NCBI RefSeq assembly: GCF_009768975.1
Contig: NZ_CP035733.1
Location: 1,302,001 to 1,366,000 of the forward strand
DNA length: 64,000 nucleotides
Reading direction: 5' to 3'
Source of the DNA: Sphingorhabdus lacus
Lineage (GTDB): Bacteria; Pseudomonadota; Alphaproteobacteria; Sphingomonadales; Sphingomonadaceae
Shown: positions 7,477 to 15,679 of the stretch, one piece after another
How positions within the stretch are numbered: the stretch's first letter is position 1
How the letters are laid out: every line of letters starts with the position of its first letter
Program-made: the position numbers and the translations under genes
Notes under the pieces: model-generated
The model's database searches: none
What the model was told of the DNA's origin: nothing
Seen by the model: the letters and a program-made list of their open reading frames with translations, nothing else

Positions 7477-9069
7477 TTATTTGAAGGCCTTGATCACGGC
7501 GTCAATCTTCACTTTAACTGACTTGTCATGCTGGGTGACTGGCGGAACTTTACGGTCAACCCCGAGCAGTTCATAGACACCCATCTGAGCAGCCCGCACC
7601 GAATATTCGACGGTGAAGACAACATCGTCGGCAATTTCGACAAACTGACTCACCAAGGCCAGGTTCTTGGAATTCTTAGGCACTGGCAACGGCCTGTCGC
7701 TGTGCGCGCGGGGCATGAACATGCTGGTGATATAGGGCATGCGGCAGGGGATACAGTTCGCATTTGAAAATGTTTCGTCGAAGTCAAAATTGAGATGCCC
7801 TGCAAGCTCACGCAGGATTTCCGCTCCCGAGCAGTCTGACATTGGTTTGGCGACAAAATCACCAATACGGTCAGGATGCAAAGCATAGCCCCATAGCACC
7901 TGAACATCGTCGGGCTGATCGATGAAATGCGGCTGATGGTACAGGACGACCGACATCAGCCAATTGGAATCTTTGAAGGTAACAAGGCCGCCAGTACCTG
8001 CGGTATTGCCGGACAATTTCTCCATTTGATCAAAGAAAGCCGTGTCTTTGAGCGTCACCGTAAAGGAAGCCCAGTAGGATTCGGGTATACTCGAATTGAA
8101 AACAGCCGGATTACCTAGCTCTGGGCGGCCCTCTGCCAGTTTTTCCCAAAGCGTCCAACCGCCGCTTTCCGCTTTAGTCAAATGCTCCGGAGCAGCGGTC
8201 ATGCTACCCAGGCTTGAGGCGTCGGTCATCGAACCATTTTGGAAGAAGACAATATCGTCTTTTCCCACCGTGACAGTTTTTTTGGTTCCTGATTGCTGCA
8301 TCGTAATGCCCTTCACAACGATCTCAGACCCCGCTTCGAGGTCAAAATCGGTAACAGTACAATTGTTCACGAATTGGACATCACGATCTTCAAGCCAGCG
8401 AACTAGAGGCCGAACAAGAGCATCATACTGATTATAGACCGTGCGTTTGACGCCTGCGAGAGTCTCGATCCGGGAGAATTCCTTCATAAATCTGTGCAGA
8501 TAGCGCTTGAATTCAACCGCACTGTGCCAAGCCTGAAAGGCAAAAGTCGTTTGCCACATGTACCAGAAATTATTGGTGAAAAATCCAGGGGACAGCCAGT
8601 CGGTTATGATACTGGTTCCGAGCTTTTCTTCGCTGGCTTCGCTAAGAATTAGCAATTCTGCGCGGTCCCGCATGGTAAACCCCATGGTTGAAACGTCAAC
8701 TATGGAACGATTGCGATCAATGAGCCGTGCCTGTGAATGCGCTTTTACTCTCTTGTTAAACGCAACAACTTCGTCGTAAACGGACATATCAGTATCGTTC
8801 AGCGACGGGATCGTTTTATACAGATCCCACATGCATTCATAGTTGTCGGTCGTGAGCATTCTTCCACCGCGTAGACTATATCCGCCTTCTGCGATCGGTG
8901 CCGCATCAAGACTTCCACCGAGAAGCGGCTTTGCTTCATAAATCGTTATGTTTTTGCCCTGCATGCCGGCATCGCGGATCATGAAGGCGGCAGCGGCCAA
9001 CGAGCCAATGCCGCCGCCGACGAGATAGGCTTTCCTATTTTGGTTATTCTCTAGCATGTCATCCCGCAT
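7477..9069 (-). CDS. ohyA: Oleate hydratase
   Basis: FAD-dependent fatty-acid hydratase (formerly 'myosin-cross-reactive antigen') that adds water to the cis-9 double bond of oleic acid to give 10-hydroxystearate. The 530-residue length is normal. Visible marks are the FAD motif YLVGGGIGSLAAAAF, the family strings YEAKPLLGGSLD and SLRGGRMLTTDNYECMWDL, and the C-terminal FTVEYSVRAAQMGVYELL. ATG 9069 is used; ATG 9057 (MLENNQN) is equally possible because neither has a strong ribosome site. It stands alone between regulatory genes and metal genes. The bacterial role is often detoxification of unsaturated fatty acids. Confidence 0.92.
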   Translation of the reverse strand: MRDDMLENNQNRKAYLVGGGIGSLAAAAFMIRDAGMQGKNITIYEAKPLLGGSLDAAPIAEGGYSLRGGRMLTTDNYECMWDLYKTIPSLNDTDMSVYDEVVAFNKRVKAHSQARLIDRNRSIVDVSTMGFTMRDRAELLILSEASEEKLGTSIITDWLSPGFFTNNFWYMWQTTFAFQAWHSAVEFKRYLHRFMKEFSRIETLAGVKRTVYNQYDALVRPLVRWLEDRDVQFVNNCTVTDFDLEAGSEIVVKGITMQQSGTKKTVTVGKDDIVFFQNGSMTDASSLGSMTAAPEHLTKAESGGWTLWEKLAEGRPELGNPAVFNSSIPESYWASFTVTLKDTAFFDQMEKLSGNTAGTGGLVTFKDSNWLMSVVLYHQPHFIDQPDDVQVLWGYALHPDRIGDFVAKPMSDCSGAEILRELAGHLNFDFDETFSNANCIPCRMPYITSMFMPRAHSDRPLPVPKNSKNLALVSQFVEIADDVVFTVEYSVRAAQMGVYELLGVDRKVPPVTQHDKSVKVKIDAVIKAFK

Positions 9070-9330
9070 TCATTCGAGGTCCGTCAAGGGTGCCACCCCA
9101 AAGCGAGTTGCCACAGCACACGGCAACTCATCCAAGCATCAACCGCCGCAAGCAATCGGACACCCAAATCCAACGATAAAGGCTGACCCATCCATGCTGT
9201 CTCTCTCACCAGCGCGAATTCTGAATCAGAAATCCGCCCCGTGGAAATCCCTCGCGATTCAAATGGGTCGAAAACCGCTCTAATGCCGACTTGGGGGAGC
9301 AGGCCAGACGCCGCTCCTCCCAAAAACGCT

Positions 9331-9660
9331 CTACTTGTGTTTGTGTTCTGGCATCGGCTTGTCCGATGGCTTGGCTGTCCCCATCGGTTTCATCTGGCCG
9401 TCCATACCGGCGCATCCCATTTTGCCCATGCCCCCCATTCCAGCTTTGCCCTTCTTGCCACCATGGCCTTTCATCTTTTGGTCGTGCATCGGCTTATCGC
9501 TGCCTTGCATGCAGTGACCATTGGATTGGGATGGTTCCGCCTTGCTCGCACTCGCTGCAGGCTTTTTCGGTGGCGCCTTGGGCGCTTCGTCGGCGTAAAC
9601 AGGAGCTGTTGCCAAAGCAACCAAGCTCAAAGCGGTGAACACTTTAGAAAAACTGCGCAT
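9331..9660 (-). CDS. Met/His-rich periplasmic metal-binding protein
   Basis: 109 residues with a signal peptide (MRSFSKVFTALSLVALATAP...YA). The mature region is low-complexity: Lys/Pro/Ala first, then methionine, glycine and histidine runs such as MHDQKMKGHGGKKG and GMGGMGKMGCAGMDG, ending MPEHKHK. Repeated Met and His residues in a secreted protein point to Cu(I)/Cu(II) or Ag(I) buffering, by inference only. A MerR-type dyad lies about 220 bases upstream and could serve it. Confidence 0.65.
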   Translation of the reverse strand: MRSFSKVFTALSLVALATAPVYADEAPKAPPKKPAASASKAEPSQSNGHCMQGSDKPMHDQKMKGHGGKKGKAGMGGMGKMGCAGMDGQMKPMGTAKPSDKPMPEHKHK

Positions 9661-10269
9661 TGCATTCTCCAGACTGAAATCAAAACGAGGAAATCTGCTT
9701 GGCGTTCAAAATCTGGGCCAAGCCGTGCACTGAAAATGCTACTTCCTGCATTGCGGGGCTATACGTGTAGTCCACAATTCGGGAGATTGCTTAGTCTTGG
9801 AGCCTCATGGCGCAGGCGAGCCCGTCTACCTCTGCCCTACGGCAGCAGATTTTTTCGCAACTACCGATTTACCCCTTGACCTTGGACCATGGTCAATAGG
9901 CTAACCAGTGCCCCGAGAGTCATCATCAAAGGTTATGGCTTGACGGAAGGCGAAGGATCAAGTGCTTGATGTTAGAGTAACAAATGACACATCTGCATCC
10001 GCGATTAGAGCCTAGCAGATGCTGAAAAGCGGCCGCCATCCTGTGCACAATACGTATTGAGGATGGTCCGACAATGAGCGCAAATGGCTTCGGTTGAAAC
10101 AAGCATGATCCGTCGCAGTACAATTTTGTCGGCATGGGGGCTGGCTTCGGGGGTGCCCCTTCGACCGGTGGTTCGGGTCAAAAGATATCGTTCTGGACTC
10201 GCAGGAGGAACATTCAGCCCGCTGTATGGAAAGTAGCCAACAGCCTAAATCGAAAGGATATGATTAGCC
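9661..10269. other. 609-base intergenic region with one candidate operator
   Basis: No convincing coding frame is visible in this stretch between the Met/His-rich gene (minus) and the small secreted gene at 10270 (plus). The only structure I can support is the MerR-type dyad at 9876-9907, listed separately. Confidence 0.5.
9876..9907. promoter_or_regulatory. Candidate MerR-family (copper-type) promoter dyad
   Basis: TTGACC (9876-9881) and GGTCAA (9891-9896) flank a 15-base imperfect dyad, ACCTTGGACCATGGT (9879-9893), symmetric at 12 of 15 positions. Read on the minus strand, TTGACC is followed by a 19-base spacer and TAAATC, a layout like MerR/CueR promoters, and would drive the Met/His-rich gene. 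On the plus strand the -10 would be a poorer TAACCA. Orientation is therefore inferred. Confidence 0.45.
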
Positions 10270-10623
10270 ATGAAGAAATTTTTTGCACCCGTTCTGATCG
10301 GAGCGGCGCTGTTTGCAGCAGCTCCCGCTCTCGCCCAAGGGCTCGGCCATACGTGGATCATGCGCGGCCAGGTCATCGCCGTAGAACCAACTGGACTCGT
10401 CATCTGTATTGGCAAGAGTGACGGTGCGCAGCCTGGTCAGGTTCTGGATGTCTATCGCGCGAAATATCACCCCCACGGCACCAAATCGAACTTACCCAAT
10501 TACACGCGGGTCAAGGTCGGTTCGGTCACGATCAGTGAAGTAATCGACGATCACTTTGCTCGTGCGCAGATCACTGACGGTAAGCTGGAAAAGCACGACA
10601 TCGTTGAACTCCGAAAGAATTGA
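10270..10623 (+). CDS. Secreted protein of unknown function
   Basis: 117 residues with a signal peptide (MKKFFAPVLIGAALFAAAPA-LAQ). The mature part looks like a small beta-rich domain (GQVIAVEPTGLVICIGKS, TRVKVGSVTISEVIDDHFAR, LEKHDIVELRKN). The alternation resembles flagellar-assembly-T/SH3-like small barrels seen in periplasmic proteins, but I cannot name a family. GAAAGGA lies upstream of the ATG. It precedes a MerR-family regulator and metal-binding proteins, so a metal-stress link is plausible. Confidence 0.6.
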   Translation: MKKFFAPVLIGAALFAAAPALAQGLGHTWIMRGQVIAVEPTGLVICIGKSDGAQPGQVLDVYRAKYHPHGTKSNLPNYTRVKVGSVTISEVIDDHFARAQITDGKLEKHDIVELRKN

Positions 10624-10753
10624 CCGAAGGCGGGGCAGTCCCGTCCGGGCTGCTCCTTCACCGGCTGAGACACCTCACTTACTACTTTGGGCCCGCAGGC
10701 ATGAAAATGGGCCGGCGGTAGGTGGGTTCGTCGTCGGACGAGAGGATGATAGC

Positions 10754-11212
10754 ATGCGAGGATATACCATTGGTGCCCTGGCGGCCGCCTGCTCAGTCAG
10801 GCGCGACACGATCCGCTATTATGAACGGTCGGGTCTTATGCCTCGCGCCGACCGGACGAGCAGCGGATACCGTATCTACGGCGACCGCGATGTCGAACGC
10901 GTCAATTTCATCAAGACCGCACAGACGCTGGGGTTCACGTTAAGTGAAATAGGAGTTTTACTATCGATACGCGGCCAAGCCTCGGCTTCTGCTGCCGACG
11001 TCGTAAAGCTAACAGAAGAAAAAATTCGCGACCTGTCAGCCAAACTTCGGCAGCTGCGCGGGATCAAGCATGCGCTGGAACAGCTCGTTGCGGATTGCCC
11101 GATCGATGTCCCGGTCAGCGATTGTCCGATCATCTTGTACATGTCGCATCCGACGCATCGGCACAGGCATAAGATCCAAAGTGAAACCATGCCCAAAGCC
11201 GCAGACCCCTGA
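10754..11212 (+). CDS. MerR-family metal-responsive regulator
   Basis: 152 residues: N-terminal MerR winged helix (YTIGALAAACSVRRDTIRYY...SGYRIYGDRDVERVNFI), dimerisation helix, and a C-terminal metal loop with cysteines in ADCPIDVPVSDCPIIL (eight residues between them). This places it with the copper/zinc/cadmium MerR branch; which metal cannot be read from the sequence. A His-rich tail (SHPTHRHRHKIQ) follows the loop and is unusual. The start at 10754 is preceded by AGAGGA. It probably controls the Met-rich lipoprotein and redox operon downstream, or the gene upstream. Confidence 0.8.
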   Translation: MRGYTIGALAAACSVRRDTIRYYERSGLMPRADRTSSGYRIYGDRDVERVNFIKTAQTLGFTLSEIGVLLSIRGQASASAADVVKLTEEKIRDLSAKLRQLRGIKHALEQLVADCPIDVPVSDCPIILYMSHPTHRHRHKIQSETMPKAADP

Positions 11213-11220
11213 CAGCCTTC

Positions 11221-11267
11221 GGCAGGCGGCGCACTCCCCCCTGAACTTCCCCCCGACGCCGCCTGCC
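11221..11267 (+). terminator. Long perfect inverted repeat between the regulator and the lipoprotein
   Basis: GGCAGGCGGCG (11221-11231) is matched perfectly by CGCCGCCTGCC (11257-11267), an 11-bp stem with a 25-base C-rich loop. It starts 8 bases after the regulator stop and ends 33 bases before the lipoprotein start. With no T run it may be an attenuator or rho-type pause rather than a simple terminator. Confidence 0.4.
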
Positions 11268-11300
11268 GGGGACAGTTCGCCAAAAACCAAAGGAAAGATC

Positions 11301-11699
11301 ATGATTAAGTACATTCTCAAATCGGGTTATGCCATACCCGTCATCGCCATGACGGCGGCTGCGGCGGTGCTCAGCGCCTGCAGCCCGGCCAGCAAGTCAG
11401 ACACAAACGCTTCGGACGGCAATACAACAGTCCAGGCCGTGCCTGCCAACGAGACGGACACCTCTGAGGACGCCGCAGAAGTCGCCCGCGAAATGCATAA
11501 CCGGATGAACGAAGACCAGGCCATGCATGATTCGATGAAAGGCGGGTGGATGCCTGATGATCAAATGGACAAGATGCACCAACGCGGAATGAACGATCCG
11601 GCTATGAAGGGCGGCGCAATGCAGGGCATGGGCGGCAAAGCCCCCTCAGACCCGGCACCGAAGGACAAGGCCGATCCGATGCCGATGAACGATATGTGA
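11301..11699 (+). CDS. Met-rich lipoprotein
   Basis: 132 residues. The N-terminus carries a lipoprotein signal with lipobox LSAC (cysteine at about residue 27). The mature part is acidic, then rich in Met, His and Asp (REMHNRMNEDQAMHDSMKGG, DQMDKMHQRGMNDP, GAMQGMGG), which suggests periplasmic copper or silver binding. AAAGGAAAG precedes ATG 11301. Its stop overlaps the GTG of the next gene (GTGA), so it is the first gene of the redox operon and shares its regulation. Confidence 0.7.
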   Translation: MIKYILKSGYAIPVIAMTAAAAVLSACSPASKSDTNASDGNTTVQAVPANETDTSEDAAEVAREMHNRMNEDQAMHDSMKGGWMPDDQMDKMHQRGMNDPAMKGGAMQGMGGKAPSDPAPKDKADPMPMNDM

Positions 11700-13675
11700 T
11701 CGGCCAAGCCTGGCGTCTGTTGGACATGCTAATCATTTCTATATTGCGCCGGTCAGTACCTATTTTGCTTGCTGCCGCTGCCTTACCCCCACAGGCGGCA
11801 GCGGCTCAGGCAGTTGCCGATCATGCCGCGCACCACCCCGGCAACGGCACTCCGGCTGCCACGGTGCCCCAGCCCGCAGCGCCCGCCCCGCCTTCAGCGA
11901 GTCCGTCCGCGAATACAGGCGCAGCCATGTCCAAAATGATGGACGAGATGATGGGCAGCGAGATGGAAGGCGGTAAGCAGACCGCCGCCTATTCGGCGCT
12001 GCTGACTTTACCTGAACTCGATCAACGCGCTCGGACGACCGTTGCAGCTGAGGCAGCGGCGCGTCTCCATCAGGGCGTGACCCTTGCGAGACAAGCAGGC
12101 GATGCCCATGGCCCCGGTCAGGCCGATAGCTCTGCGATAGCGAGCCAGCTGCGCGAAGCCGCAGCGCTGGTAGAGAGCGGAGCTGCGACCACGGCGGCAC
12201 TGGACGGGAGCCGACCTGGTAGCAAGATCGCCAACGACTGGTTCCGGTCCGAAATGGGGCTGGGAACACCTGAGGATCATGCCTCGATGGAGGGAAAATT
12301 ATGGGGGCTGTCCGCAGGGCATTGGCTGTTCATGGCGGTAACACTGCTTGGGCTGGCGGCGCTGCTACTCCTTCAGTTGCTGCGTCTGCGCCGCGTGCGC
12401 GCGCTCATTGCCCCGGGTCAGCTGCCGCGTCCTGTAGACTTAAAGCCTAGTGCATCATTGGATCCAAGGCGCGCCAAGACAGGCACGGCAGTCGCCCGCC
12501 AGCAACTTTCCGATACCGATCAGGTACCGGCGCGGCAGGCCGCCCCTCCGAACCGCGCGGCAGCGACCAAACTCAACCGCTGGAGCGGGGAGTTGCGGAT
12601 TGCGCAGATCTTCGACGAGACACCGACCGTCAAAAGCTTTCGGATGATCCTGCCTGGTGCGGATCGGCTTCCCTTCGACTTCATGCCCGGCCAATTCCTC
12701 CAGGTCGAGGTGCCGAAAGACGATGGCAGCAAAGCCAAGCGCTCCTATACGATTGCCTCCTCACCGACTCAGCGCGCTTATGTTGAACTTACGGTCAAAC
12801 GCGAAGCGCAGGGTGCGGTTTCGCGTTACATGCACGACGCGTTGAAGCCGGGCGATCTCCTCCATATCGCCGGTCCCTTCGGCCATTTCACTTTCACCGG
12901 CACCGATGCTGAGAGCATCGTTCTGATTGCTGGCGGCGTCGGCATTACTCCAATGATGTCGGTTCTGCGGTTCTTGACCGACACGGCATGGAGCGGGGAC
13001 ATCTTCTTCGTTTACGCTGCTCGCTCGACCGAAGAATTTGTTTTCAGGAGCGAGATCGAGCAGCTCGAACGGCGTCATTCCAATCTGCATGTCTTTGCTT
13101 CGATGCAACGTTCGCCAGGAACCGTCTGGCACGGAGCCGAAGGGCATATCACGCGTGAGTTGCTTGAAAGCGCCGTCCCCGAGATCGCCAAGCGGCGCGT
13201 CCATTTATGCGGACCACCGTCGATGATGGCCGCAATGCGCGACATACTGACACAGATCGGCGTACCCCAGGCCCAAATATACAGCGAAGCCTTCGGCCCC
13301 GCCTCATTGCCAATCGATGACCTATCCAAGGAAGATGGTGCAGAACAGCCCGAGGCGTCCTCTGCAGAGGCGGCGCCGGAGAAGACAAAAGTGGCACGTG
13401 ATGAACTGGCTGCGACAACCGTGACGTTTTCGATTGCGGGCATATCGGCTCCGCTCGATACCGACGAAACGATCCTTGAAGCCGCCGAGACGGCGGGGGT
13501 CGAAATCCCCTATTCCTGCCGGGTCGGTGAGTGCGGTGTCTGCGTCACACGACTCCTCGAAGGCGAAGTTACAATGGATGTCGAAACCGGTCTGGATGCC
13601 GCCGATAAGGCGCAAGGCTATGTGCTTGCCTGCCAGGCGCGGTGCACGCGCGGCCCGCTGGTGGTCGAAGCCTGA
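11696..13675 (+). CDS. Membrane-anchored ferredoxin-NAD(P)H reductase with C-terminal 2Fe-2S domain
   Basis: 659-residue fusion. N-terminus: signal/anchor (ISILRRSVPILLAAAALPPQ), a His/Met-bearing region (MSKMMDEMMGSEMEGG) and a transmembrane helix at about 212-232. Then an FNR-type FAD/NAD(P) reductase: the FAD motif KRSYTIASSP and NAD site IAGGVGITPMMSVL. A plant-type 2Fe-2S ferredoxin closes the protein (IPYSCRVGECGVCVTRLLEG...LACQARC, with the C-x4-C-x2-C...C pattern). It would pass electrons from NAD(P)H to the next gene's membrane cytochrome. The GTG start at 11696 overlaps the lipoprotein stop; ATG 11726 (MLIISILRRS) gives a cleaner signal and is a real alternative. Confidence 0.8.
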   Translation: MIGQAWRLLDMLIISILRRSVPILLAAAALPPQAAAAQAVADHAAHHPGNGTPAATVPQPAAPAPPSASPSANTGAAMSKMMDEMMGSEMEGGKQTAAYSALLTLPELDQRARTTVAAEAAARLHQGVTLARQAGDAHGPGQADSSAIASQLREAAALVESGAATTAALDGSRPGSKIANDWFRSEMGLGTPEDHASMEGKLWGLSAGHWLFMAVTLLGLAALLLLQLLRLRRVRALIAPGQLPRPVDLKPSASLDPRRAKTGTAVARQQLSDTDQVPARQAAPPNRAAATKLNRWSGELRIAQIFDETPTVKSFRMILPGADRLPFDFMPGQFLQVEVPKDDGSKAKRSYTIASSPTQRAYVELTVKREAQGAVSRYMHDALKPGDLLHIAGPFGHFTFTGTDAESIVLIAGGVGITPMMSVLRFLTDTAWSGDIFFVYAARSTEEFVFRSEIEQLERRHSNLHVFASMQRSPGTVWHGAEGHITRELLESAVPEIAKRRVHLCGPPSMMAAMRDILTQIGVPQAQIYSEAFGPASLPIDDLSKEDGAEQPEASSAEAAPEKTKVARDELAATTVTFSIAGISAPLDTDETILEAAETAGVEIPYSCRVGECGVCVTRLLEGEVTMDVETGLDAADKAQGYVLACQARCTRGPLVVEA

Positions 13676-14403
13676 TGCGTGAGCGCAGCGACATCTTGAT
13701 GGGGTTGCTGTTCGCCTTCCTGCTGATCTTTCTGCTCGGCTTTATTGTTCATGCCTCACCTCGGTTTCCCGGTAGCCTGTCAGGCAGCCTTCTCGGGATA
13801 GCCGCAGCCTTGCTGATGCTGGTTCCCCTCGTCCATGTCGCTGCGCGGCGCATTCCATCATTCGGGAAGTGGCTCGACCTGCGGATCAGCAAGCGGACTT
13901 TGCTGTCGATCCACATTTATGCCGGGGCATTCGGGCCAATCCTCGCGCTGATCCATGCCGCACACAAATTCGAGAGCCCGCTTGGGATCGCGCTGACGGG
14001 TACTGCGATCCTTGTCGTCTGGAGTGGTTTCGTCGGCCGCTATTTTCTGATTCAGGTATCCAAAGCCATCCGGGCGCGCGAATCCGAGTTAGCAATGCTG
14101 CGGCTGGGTCTGGATGCACAGCCGCCAAAATCTGAGCCGCCCAAGGGAGACGCAAGCAATGGCCTTAGCCGCTGGCGTTTTCTGTTTGCCCCGACTGACG
14201 ACCTCGACCCTGCGGATCTGGCCGACGCCAAACAACGCGCCGAAGCGCTGGCAGATACCGAATATGCCGTGCGCGCCGAACGGGCGGTCTCCCGGCTGTT
14301 CGGGACCTGGCGGACCATCCATATCGCCACCAGCACATTGCTCTATGCGCTGCTGTTGCTCCACATCTGGGCCGGCTACTATTTCGGGTTTCGCTGGCTA
14401 TGA
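13675..14403 (+). CDS. Ferric-reductase-like / b-type cytochrome membrane protein
   Basis: 242 residues with two helices near the N-terminus, two in the middle (SIHIYAGAFGPILALIHAAH, ALTGTAILVVWSGFVGRYFL) and one at the C-terminus (IATSTLLYALLLLHIWAGYY). Paired histidines in helices (SIHIY..LIHAAH and TIHIATS..LLHIW) fit heme b ligation across a membrane. It overlaps the reductase gene by ATGA and the multiheme cytochrome gene by ATGA. I infer that it carries electrons between the cytosolic or membrane reductase and the periplasmic heme protein. Confidence 0.65.
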   Translation: MRERSDILMGLLFAFLLIFLLGFIVHASPRFPGSLSGSLLGIAAALLMLVPLVHVAARRIPSFGKWLDLRISKRTLLSIHIYAGAFGPILALIHAAHKFESPLGIALTGTAILVVWSGFVGRYFLIQVSKAIRARESELAMLRLGLDAQPPKSEPPKGDASNGLSRWRFLFAPTDDLDPADLADAKQRAEALADTEYAVRAERAVSRLFGTWRTIHIATSTLLYALLLLHIWAGYYFGFRWL

Positions 14404-15128
14404 AGGGCATGCGGCTCCTCTACGCCGTCTATGCGCTGGCCCTGGTGTTGCTGGTCATCATTGTGCCACTCATGACCCATGGCGGCGGGAGCAGTGCTGT
14501 CAAGGGCTGGACGGCACTGGTCGATCCCGGCCCGCTGTCCGCCCAACATGCTTCTGTGAAGGCGGATTGCGAAAGCTGTCATACGCCGCACAAGGGCGTC
14601 GATCCGGTAAAATGCATTGCCTGCCATATCGGGGCGGACTTCGGCACCAAGGCATCGACGCGGTTTCACGCCAACGCCAAACAATGCACAACCTGCCATC
14701 TCGAACATGACGGCGGCGCGAGCCTCACACGCATGGATCATTTGGCGCTGCTCGACCCCAAGCTCTGGCGAGGCCCGGGCGTAACAGCAGATGCAAGTCC
14801 GATAGGCACATCATCCAAGACCAGCAATGCCCTGTCATGCGCAAGCTGTCACGCGGCACGCGATCCGCATCAGGGCCTATTCGGCAAGGACTGCAAGAGC
14901 TGTCACACACTTATAGAATGGAAAATTGCCAAATTTCGTCACCCTTCGGTCAATTCACGGCAATGCGCCGAATGTCACAAAGCACCGCCAAGTCACTTCA
15001 TGATGCACTTTAAAATGGTGTCACAACGCGTGGCCAAAGAGCACGCTCCAGTCAATCAATGCGTCGCCTGTCATACCACTGACAGCTGGAACAATATTCG
15101 CAAGGTCGGATGGTATGACCATCATTGA
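14400..15128 (+). CDS. Membrane-anchored seven-heme cytochrome c
   Basis: 242 residues with an N-terminal anchor (LLYAVYALALVLLVIIVPLM). Seven CxxCH heme-attachment motifs are visible in order: CESCH, CIACH, CTTCH, CASCH, CKSCH, CAECH, CVACH. Additional histidines (THKGVD-type spacing, RFHANAK, FRHPS) could be distal ligands, as in c3/c7-like and NapC/NrfH-type proteins. It overlaps the b-type membrane protein and the DUF1622 gene. Its likely role is periplasmic electron transfer, perhaps to metal ions or an unknown acceptor. Confidence 0.85.
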   Translation: MKGMRLLYAVYALALVLLVIIVPLMTHGGGSSAVKGWTALVDPGPLSAQHASVKADCESCHTPHKGVDPVKCIACHIGADFGTKASTRFHANAKQCTTCHLEHDGGASLTRMDHLALLDPKLWRGPGVTADASPIGTSSKTSNALSCASCHAARDPHQGLFGKDCKSCHTLIEWKIAKFRHPSVNSRQCAECHKAPPSHFMMHFKMVSQRVAKEHAPVNQCVACHTTDSWNNIRKVGWYDHH

Positions 15129-15558
15129 GCCTGCAAATGCCGCGCTCGACACGCTCGTCCGTTTCGCGGTGCTGCTGCTCGAACTCGCCGGGACGATGAC
15201 GATATTGGCAGGCGCCGTTGCCGCCATTTTCCTGTTCGTGTCGCGCGTGCGCGCGTGCGGCATTCAGGCCGCTTACCAGCCCGTCCGAGCCGTTTTGGGC
15301 CGCAGCATTCTGCTGGGCCTCGAGTTTCTGGTGGCTGGCGACATATTAAAGTCGCTCGTCATCAATCCCAGCCTTGATGACCTTCTTGTCCTTGCCGGCC
15401 TTATTCTCGTCCGTACATTTCTGAGTGTTTCGCTCGGGGTCGAGATCAACGGCCATTGGCCTTGGCAGGAAACAGCCATGGCAGGACGGACCCAACCCGT
15501 TGTGCGCCCCAACTATCGCGCGAAGAACGATCCGCCACGAGGCCAGGATGAGGGATAG
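15115..15558 (+). CDS. DUF1622 family membrane protein
   Basis: 147 residues, three hydrophobic segments (LVRFAVLLLELAGTMTILAG, GRSILLGLEFLVAGDILKSL, LLVLAGLILVRTFLSVSLGV). The GLEFLVAGDI and RTFLS..LGVEINGHWPW strings are typical of DUF1622 proteins, whose function is unknown. It overlaps the cytochrome gene by 14 bases and so is part of the same transcript. A charged cytosolic tail follows the last helix. Confidence 0.75.
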   Translation: MTIIEPANAALDTLVRFAVLLLELAGTMTILAGAVAAIFLFVSRVRACGIQAAYQPVRAVLGRSILLGLEFLVAGDILKSLVINPSLDDLLVLAGLILVRTFLSVSLGVEINGHWPWQETAMAGRTQPVVRPNYRAKNDPPRGQDEG

Positions 15559-15679
15559 CGATCACCCGGCTCCCGACGAAAACCGGCTTGTCTGCGCCGC
15601 TGGCCGCCATGTCCAAACCCTCTACGAGCAGGCCCCGCATTGCCGCACTCCCGCTCATCGCGAGGAGGGCTGCCAATGA
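15548..15679 (+). CDS. Small overlapping ORF, 43 residues
   Basis: ATG 15548 to stop 15679 gives a 43-residue peptide (MRDSDHPAPDENRLVCAAGR..., CQ at the end). It overlaps the end of the DUF1622 gene by 11 bases, and its stop overlaps the next start as ATGA, the same coupling seen throughout this operon. Those overlaps are the only support; it has no recognisable domain. It may exist mainly to couple translation. Confidence 0.35.
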   Translation: MRDSDHPAPDENRLVCAAGRHVQTLYEQAPHCRTPAHREEGCQ

